Below are positions 12,835 to 17,868 of a stretch of DNA of 17,868 bases, one piece after another. The stretch is from Gaoshiqia sp050298035 (GTDB lineage Bacteria; Bacteroidota; Bacteroidia; Bacteroidales; Prolixibacteraceae). Where the stretch lies: NCBI GenBank assembly GCA_050298035.1, contig JBNKTK010000083.1, positions 1 to 17,868 on the forward strand, in the 5' to 3' direction. The notes beneath the pieces are model-generated. The model did not search any database. It had not been told where the DNA came from and worked only from the letters and a program-made list of their open reading frames with translations. Both the position numbers and the translations under genes were made by a program. Positions within the stretch are counted from its first letter, which is position 1, and every line of letters begins with the position of its first letter.

Positions 12835-12910
12835 TTATCGAGAGGTAACTGATTACTGGTAAATGCAGGCACCAGCCCAATTAATTGTTAAATATTTAAT
12901 ACTGGAAGCC

Positions 12911-13528
12911 ATGAAAACAAATTTAAACATCAAACTGATTGCACTGACAATCGCTTTTGCAGGCGTTATGACAAGTTTTAATGCCGAGGCACAACGAAGA
13001 GAATACAAAAAAAACAGTTCTGAAAAATATGAAAAAGGTCATCGTGATCATGACCGCGGAGCTTATCACAGTGGGAAACACGATAACCGAAAAGAGGTTG
13101 ATCGGAGAAATGATGATCGGCGTGCTTATCAGAACCACAAATGTAATGATGGTGACAGGTATCGCTCAAGGGACAGACGTTATGACTGGGATGACTATTC
13201 ATCCAGATATCATAACAGGTACGAGTATCATCACCCAAAATACGGGCATGTATACCGAAAATTCCAGCGTAACCCAATCCGGTTACACCATAATCACGGC
13301 GACTTCTATTTCTATGGAGGAAACTACTACCGGTTTTATCCGAGGGTTGGTTATGTGAGAGTTGAGGTACCGAGAAACTTAATTTTTGTTGATTTACCAT
13401 TCCGTTGCGAGCGGGTTCGTATAGGCGGCATCTATTATTACAGGCACAATGACATCCTGTTTGAAAGATGTGATCACGGCTATCGTTTAGCACCAGGAAT
13501 TAATATTAACCTTTCCGCACATTTTTAA
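12911..13528 (+). CDS. Secreted DUF6515-like protein, highly charged
   Basis: 205 residues from the ATG at 12911. An upstream ATG at 12863 would bury the signal peptide 16 residues inside, and GGAAG just before 12911 can serve as ribosome binding site. Residues 1-27 are a Sec signal ending AEA, cut before Gln28. Residues 28-125 are a hydrophilic stretch packed with Arg, Asp, His, Tyr and Lys. Residues about 128-195 hold a repeat-like domain (GDFYFYGGNYYRFYP, GYVRVEVPRNLIFVDLPF, IGGIYYYRHNDILFERCDHGYRL) of the DUF6515 type, found in envelope proteins of unknown function. Two cysteines (166, 187) could form a disulfide. It is preceded by a sigma-54-like promoter and followed by a terminator. 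Confidence 0.8.
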   Translation: MKTNLNIKLIALTIAFAGVMTSFNAEAQRREYKKNSSEKYEKGHRDHDRGAYHSGKHDNRKEVDRRNDDRRAYQNHKCNDGDRYRSRDRRYDWDDYSSRYHNRYEYHHPKYGHVYRKFQRNPIRLHHNHGDFYFYGGNYYRFYPRVGYVRVEVPRNLIFVDLPFRCERVRIGGIYYYRHNDILFERCDHGYRLAPGININLSAHF

Positions 13529-13557
13529 TCAATATATAGTCAAATCAATCAATTCGG

Positions 13558-13587
13558 AAGCCATCAAAATGATGGCTTTTTTTATTT
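13558..13587 (+). terminator. Rho-independent terminator of the DUF6515-like gene
   Basis: AAGCCATC (13558-13565) and GATGGCTT (13571-13578) form a perfect 8-bp stem with an AAAAT loop, followed by a long T-rich tract. The tract runs into the stop region of the convergent pncA gene. On the minus strand no T-run follows, so it serves the plus strand only. Confidence 0.85.
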
Positions 13588-14151
13588 TTTTGCAGTGATG
13601 GGGTTTGATTCCAGGAAGTCGTTGAGGGAAAATACAAAAGCTCCAGCATCAATCATTTCTTGCCATGCCTGTTCTTCATCGTCCGGATGTGCTTGTACTG
13701 CTGCAACCGATTCTTTAACAAGGTTTGTTTTAAACCCCAGACGAATGGCATCCAAAACCGTATTTTTTACACAATATTCGGTAGTCAGGCCGCACACGTA
13801 TATTTCCTGTATATTTTTTTCTTTAAAATATTTCCCCAAGTCAATATTTGTCCCTTCAAAAGCAGAATAACCGTCATCAACGTCATTCGTGCCTTTCAGT
13901 ACCAGTTGGCTAACTCTTTCTGATTTAAAATCGGGTGGAAACTCAGCGCCATGACTATCTTGTATGCAATGTATTGGCCATTTGTTGAAATGAACTGTTT
14001 GCTTCGGATGCCAGTCTTTTGAGGCTACTATCAGATCAAAATAGTTGATCAGCCTGTTTACAACCGGGATGATTTTATTGCCATTTGCAGCCGGAAGAGC
14101 CCCTCCGGGAAGGAAATCGTTTTGAAGATCGACAATGACTAACGCTTTCAT
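13582..14151 (-). CDS. pncA: Nicotinamidase
   Basis: 189 residues from the ATG at 14151, which fits the family start MKALVIVDLQNDF. A GTG at 14187 overlapping the pncB stop (GTGA) would add 12 residues and cannot be ruled out. It hydrolyses nicotinamide to nicotinate and ammonia in NAD salvage. The catalytic triad is Asp8, Lys86 and Cys127 (GLTTEYCV); metal ligands Asp46, His48 and His54/His61 lie in KDWHPKQTVHFNKWPIHC. It directly follows pncB on the same strand, and PncB uses its product. The 3' end abuts a plus-strand terminator; no separate minus-strand terminator is seen. Confidence 0.95.
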   Translation of the reverse strand: MKALVIVDLQNDFLPGGALPAANGNKIIPVVNRLINYFDLIVASKDWHPKQTVHFNKWPIHCIQDSHGAEFPPDFKSERVSQLVLKGTNDVDDGYSAFEGTNIDLGKYFKEKNIQEIYVCGLTTEYCVKNTVLDAIRLGFKTNLVKESVAAVQAHPDDEEQAWQEMIDAGAFVFSLNDFLESNPITAKK

Positions 14152-14183
14152 TTTGGTCGGTTTTCTGTTCGTTAAAAGATCGC

Positions 14184-15593
14184 TCACTTTAAGTATTTTT
14201 TTGCCAGTTCGTCTCGCTTGGACATGAGACTTTCAGATATCCCAACTTTATAAACGTGTGGATTCAAAAAACGTTTGTGTTCCTCCGGAAGTTGTTGCAG
14301 TCTTTGTAAAGTATAGGCAGCATTTTCCTGCGGTGATCTCATTTCAGAAGTTATTTCCCCGTTTTTCATTACGGGAGCAATAAGTTCTTCACGTGTGTAA
14401 ATACTGATATCTTTGGTTTTGCCTTTTTCAGTAGGATGATAAATAACCGGATACGCCGTTTCGCCGGCAAATGCAATCCCGTCAGCACAAAAAAGTTGAT
14501 CCTGATCTGTAAAGCGATGAATGGTTTTTTTGCCGGGAAGTGTCATCTTTGCAATGTTTTCCGAAACTTTGATCGATGGCTTTTCCCCAATAGCCGAGAG
14601 TTTGTAAACTCCATCCAAGGCAGCATCATCCTTGCCGGTGCTTAATGAGGTGCCGACCCCAAATACATCGATTGGCGCTCCCTGCGTGAGCAAACTTTGG
14701 ATGATGTGTTCGTCCAGCTGATTGGAAGCCACAATCTTGACATCGTTGAGCCCTTCTTTGTCGAGCATTTTTCGTGTTTTCTTGCTTAAATAGGTCAGAT
14801 CACCGCTGTCAAGTCTTACGCCCAGCAATTTGTGCCCCTTTTTTTGTAGTTCATTGGCAATAATTACGGCATTGGGAATTCCGCTTTTCAACGTATCGTA
14901 AGTGTCAACAAGCAAAATGCAGTTGTCCGGGAAGTAATCGGCATAAGTCTGGAATGCCGTCAGTTCGTCGTCGAAACTTTGTACCCAGGAATGGGCCATT
15001 GTTCCGCTGCTTTCCAGACCGAATTGCATGGCCCCAAACACATTCGATGTTTTATCAAAACCCCCGCTTATTGCTGCTTTAGTGGCGTGAATGCCTCCAA
15101 ACCCCTGCGCCCTACGAAGGCCAAATTCAAGCAGTAGTTTGTTCCCGGCTGCCAATCTCATCCGGTTGGCTTTGGTGGCAATTAATGATTCAAAATTGAG
15201 TACGTTCAGCAGTAATGTTTCGATAACCTGGGTTTCAATGATATTTCCTTCTACGCGTACTGCGGGTTCGTACGGGAAGACTATTTCACCTTCTTTTACC
15301 GAATAGATTGATCCTTTGAATGAGAAATTTTCCAGGTATTGGAGGAATTTTTTATCAAAACCAATGGATTCGAGGTAATCAATGTCAGAGCGATCAAACC
15401 GGAAATTTCCGAGCATTTCAAGTAAGGTCGATAATCCTGAAAAAACAACATAGCTCCCTTTGAACGGGTTCTTCCGGTAGAAATAATCAAAACAGGCTTG
15501 TTCTTCTTTCCGGCCATTCAGGAAGTACCCTTGCGCCATAGTCAGTTCATAATGATCGGTATATAATCCAAGGCTCTTGGTGAAAAGTGTCAT
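14184..15593 (-). CDS. pncB: Nicotinate phosphoribosyltransferase
   Basis: 469 residues, of the longer nicotinate phosphoribosyltransferase type. It couples nicotinate to PRPP, with ATP stimulation, to make nicotinate mononucleotide for NAD. Visible motifs: YTDHYELTMAQGYF (11-24), SSGTMAHSWVQSF (195-207) with the likely phosphorylated His201, GVRLDSGDL (258-266), and the phosphate-binding FGVGTSLSTGKD (311-322). It is the first gene of a pncB-pncA pair whose ends touch. A TAATTTTA near 15640 on the minus strand resembles a -7 box but has no clear -33 partner. Confidence 0.96.
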   Translation of the reverse strand: MTLFTKSLGLYTDHYELTMAQGYFLNGRKEEQACFDYFYRKNPFKGSYVVFSGLSTLLEMLGNFRFDRSDIDYLESIGFDKKFLQYLENFSFKGSIYSVKEGEIVFPYEPAVRVEGNIIETQVIETLLLNVLNFESLIATKANRMRLAAGNKLLLEFGLRRAQGFGGIHATKAAISGGFDKTSNVFGAMQFGLESSGTMAHSWVQSFDDELTAFQTYADYFPDNCILLVDTYDTLKSGIPNAVIIANELQKKGHKLLGVRLDSGDLTYLSKKTRKMLDKEGLNDVKIVASNQLDEHIIQSLLTQGAPIDVFGVGTSLSTGKDDAALDGVYKLSAIGEKPSIKVSENIAKMTLPGKKTIHRFTDQDQLFCADGIAFAGETAYPVIYHPTEKGKTKDISIYTREELIAPVMKNGEITSEMRSPQENAAYTLQRLQQLPEEHKRFLNPHVYKVGISESLMSKRDELAKKYLK

Positions 15594-15712
15594 GTGTTCT
15601 TTCTTTTTATGTTTTGGTTTCCTAAAATTAGCGAACTCAATCGTGTTATGATTGATTAATTTGAATTTATTTAACCGGCATGGTTGAATACGAAAACCGA
15701 AATGGAATGACT

Positions 15713-15746
15713 ATAAAAAAGCCATCCCAATTTTTTGAGATGGCTT
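15713..15746 (-). terminator. Rho-independent terminator of the PPDK gene
   Basis: AAGCCATC (15719-15726) and GATGGCTT (15739-15746) form an 8-bp stem with further inner pairs. On the minus strand it is followed by T (A at 15715-15720). It lies 22 nt past the PPDK stop. Confidence 0.85.
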
Positions 15747-15768
15747 CCAAATATGAATTGTTGAAATT

Positions 15769-17868
15769 TTAGCTGTGATTAATGTTTGCCTGGGCAGCTG
15801 CAACCCTTGCAATCGGCACCCGGTACGGAGAACAGCTTACATAGTCGAGCCCAACGCTGTCACAGAATCCGACAGAACTAGGTTCACCGCCGTGTTCGCC
15901 ACAAATACCAACTTTCAGCTTTGGTTTTGTCGAACGTCCTTTTTCAACTCCCATTTTTACCAGTTGTCCAACACCGTTCTGGTCAAGTATCTGGAATGGA
16001 TCCTGTTTCAGGATTCCGTTATCCAGATATATTGGCAGGAATTTGCCGGCATCATCACGTGAGTAACCCAGTGTCATTTGGGTCAGGTCATTAGTCCCGA
16101 ATGAGAAGAAGTCAGCTTCGGCAGCGATATGGTCGGCTGTCAGTGCAGCGCGTGGAATTTCGATCATTGTCCCAAGCAGGTAGTCAATCCGGTCGCCTTT
16201 TTCAGCAAAAACCTGTTCTGCTGTGCTCCGGATAATGTCGGCCTGGTTCTTCAATTCAGCAACTGTACCAACAAGCGGCACCATAATTTCCGGCCGTGCA
16301 TCAATTCCTTTTGCTTTCAGGTTCAATGCGGCTTCGATAATGGCACGGGCCTGCATGGCTGTAATCTCAGGATAGGTAATGCCCAAACGACATCCGCGAT
16401 GCCCAAGCATGGGGTTAAATTCTTCTAGCTCAGAGATTTTATTTCTTACCATGTCGATGGAAATACCCATTTCTTTTGCCAGTTCTTTTTGAGTGGCTTG
16501 TTGATGCGGAACGAATTCGTGCAATGGAGGGTCAAGCAGTCGAACGGTTACGCCATAGCCTTCCATGGCTTCAAAGATACCTTCGAAATCGCTGCGTTGG
16601 TAAGGCAACAACTTGGCCAGGGCTTTTTCGCGTCCTTCTATTGATGTTGCCAGGATCATTTCGCGCATGGCCTTAATTCTTTCCCCTTCGAAGAACATGT
16701 GTTCTGTACGGCAAAGGCCAATGCCCTGTGCCCCAAAATTACGGGCCACCTGTGCATCGTGAGGTGTATCGGCATTGGTGCGGACACTCATTCGGGTGAA
16801 TTTGTCAGCCAGGTTCATGACTTTACCAAAATCGCCACCCATATCCGGAATGCGTGTTTGAACTTTTCCGTCGTATACTTCTCCGGTTGAACCGTTCAGC
16901 GAAATCCAGTCACCTTCTTTGTATTTGTTCTCACCGATGGTCATGATTCTGGCTTTGTAGTCAATTTTGACCGCTCCGGCACCGGAGACACAGCACTTGC
17001 CCATTCCACGTGCAACAACTGCTGCATGCGATGTCATACCGCCACGGGCAGTGAGGATACCGCGGGCAATGTTCATACCTTCTAGGTCTTCCGGTGAAGT
17101 TTCAATCCGTACTAAAATTGAATTTTCATACATGGATGCTTCGTCGGCGAAGAAAACGATTTGACCAGTTGCGGCTCCGGGAGAGGCCGGAAGCCCCTTG
17201 GCCAGTACCTTTGCTTTTTTGATGGCATCGGCATCGAATACCGGGTGTAATAGTTCGTCCAGTTTGTTCGGTTCAATCCGAAGCAAAGCTGTTTTTTCAT
17301 CAATTATGCCTTGTTCAAGCATGTCGATAGCAATTTTTACCATAGCGGCGCCTGTGCGTTTACCGTTACGGGTCTGCAATAACCACAGTTTGCCTTCCTG
17401 GATCGTGAACTCCAGGTCCTGCATATCTTTATAATGGCTTTCCAGTTTCTCCTGAACCGACATCAGTTCACTATACAGTTCGGGCATTGTTTCTTCAAGA
17501 GACGGGAAGTTTGTTTTTCTGTCTTCCTCACTAATTCCGGCCAGTTCAGCCCAACGTTTACTGCCTTCGAGTGTTATTTGCTGTGGTGTGCGTATTCCTG
17601 CCACAACATCTTCACCCTGAGCATTAATCAGGTATTCACCGTTGAACAGGTCTTCGCCGGTTGCAGCATCGCGGGTAAATGCAACGCCGGTTGCAGATGT
17701 ATCACCCATATTACCAAATACCATTGCCTGAACGTTGACAGCAGTTCCCCACTCAGCAGGGAATCCGTGCATTTTTCGGTAATATACCGCACGTTCGTTC
17801 ATCCAGCTGTCGAAAACCGCATAAACCGCACCCCAAAGTTGCTCCCACGGATCATCCGGGAAACTTTT
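15769..17868 (-). CDS. ppdK: Pyruvate, phosphate dikinase (N-terminus outside the window)
   Basis: The frame is open to the right edge, where it reads KSFPDDPWEQLWGAV, so the ATG at 17802 is internal. 699 residues are visible. Comparing the catalytic histidine position with known enzymes suggests about 175-200 N-terminal residues are missing. It interconverts pyruvate, ATP and phosphate with PEP, AMP and pyrophosphate. Seen in order: the end of the ATP-grasp domain (TGVAFTRDAATGEDLFNGEY, EFTIQEGKLWLLQTRNGKRT), the swivelling phosphohistidine domain with GGMTSHAAVVARGMGK (His at visible residue 281), then the PEP/pyruvate TIM barrel with GLCRTEHMFF, GTNDLTQMTLGYSRDD and GICGEHGGEP carrying the catalytic Cys. 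It stands alone, with a terminator at 15713-15746. Confidence 0.98.
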   Translation of the reverse strand, partial: KSFPDDPWEQLWGAVYAVFDSWMNERAVYYRKMHGFPAEWGTAVNVQAMVFGNMGDTSATGVAFTRDAATGEDLFNGEYLINAQGEDVVAGIRTPQQITLEGSKRWAELAGISEEDRKTNFPSLEETMPELYSELMSVQEKLESHYKDMQDLEFTIQEGKLWLLQTRNGKRTGAAMVKIAIDMLEQGIIDEKTALLRIEPNKLDELLHPVFDADAIKKAKVLAKGLPASPGAATGQIVFFADEASMYENSILVRIETSPEDLEGMNIARGILTARGGMTSHAAVVARGMGKCCVSGAGAVKIDYKARIMTIGENKYKEGDWISLNGSTGEVYDGKVQTRIPDMGGDFGKVMNLADKFTRMSVRTNADTPHDAQVARNFGAQGIGLCRTEHMFFEGERIKAMREMILATSIEGREKALAKLLPYQRSDFEGIFEAMEGYGVTVRLLDPPLHEFVPHQQATQKELAKEMGISIDMVRNKISELEEFNPMLGHRGCRLGITYPEITAMQARAIIEAALNLKAKGIDARPEIMVPLVGTVAELKNQADIIRSTAEQVFAEKGDRIDYLLGTMIEIPRAALTADHIAAEADFFSFGTNDLTQMTLGYSRDDAGKFLPIYLDNGILKQDPFQILDQNGVGQLVKMGVEKGRSTKPKLKVGICGEHGGEPSSVGFCDSVGLDYVSCSPYRVPIARVAAAQANINHS

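Noticed and set aside
12978..13493. Minus-strand open frame of 171 codons opposite the DUF6515-like gene
   Set aside because: It is a shadow of a real gene rich in Arg/His/Asp codons. The plus-strand frame has a signal peptide, promoter and terminator.
16338..16356. TGGCACG-like sigma-54 match inside ppdK
   Set aside because: The -12 part is one base out of register and it lies within coding sequence.

Overview
The window looks like chromosomal DNA of a Bacteroidota bacterium, probably of the Marinilabiliales/Prolixibacteraceae type. The order is inferred from overall protein resemblance, not proven. Supporting signs are several families typical of that phylum (DUF6249, DUF3127, a stand-alone MnmD, a short-form ComEC). 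Start sites also mostly lack strong Shine-Dalgarno sequences, and several genes have promoters of the Bacteroidota type (TTTG, about 19-20 nt, TAnnTTTG). Most of the window is ordinary housekeeping sequence. No rRNA, tRNA, CRISPR array, intact transposase or phage gene was found.

Layout. 1-1597 is gene-poor: a possible ORF running off the left edge, an eleven-unit 21-bp degenerate tandem array (140-370), a small coiled-coil protein gene with a possible 31-codon ORF just upstream, and about 700 bp of hairpin-rich interspersed repeats. 1598-3078 is an extracytoplasmic-function (ECF) sigma module: a DUF6249 membrane protein gene diverging from a sigma gene and its membrane-protein partner, with mirror-image promoter-like motifs between them. 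3079-3440 is a second block of hairpin repeats, bracketed by a 12-bp inverted repeat. 3441-6005 (minus strand) holds a DUF3127 OB-fold protein, two tandem FKBP prolyl isomerases (one lipoprotein, one cytosolic) and mnmD. A YciO/Sua5-family gene follows on the plus strand. 6710-9513 is the trkA-trkH potassium-uptake operon. 9667-12705 is ruvX(yqgF)-def-comEC. 12911-13528 is a secreted DUF6515-like protein behind a sigma-54-like promoter. 13582-15593 is pncB-pncA for NAD salvage. 15769-17868 is the C-terminal three quarters or so of pyruvate phosphate dikinase, cut by the right edge.

How the genes work together. TrkA gates the TrkH channel. PncA makes nicotinate and PncB converts it to the mononucleotide. 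RuvX/YqgF and peptide deformylase are translationally coupled through an ATGA overlap. The sigma factor probably drives its own operon and the divergent DUF6249 gene. The least explained parts are the 21-bp array and the divergent promoter pair. I see no clear evidence of a wholly new multi-gene system, and the parts that deserve checking are listed as separate findings.
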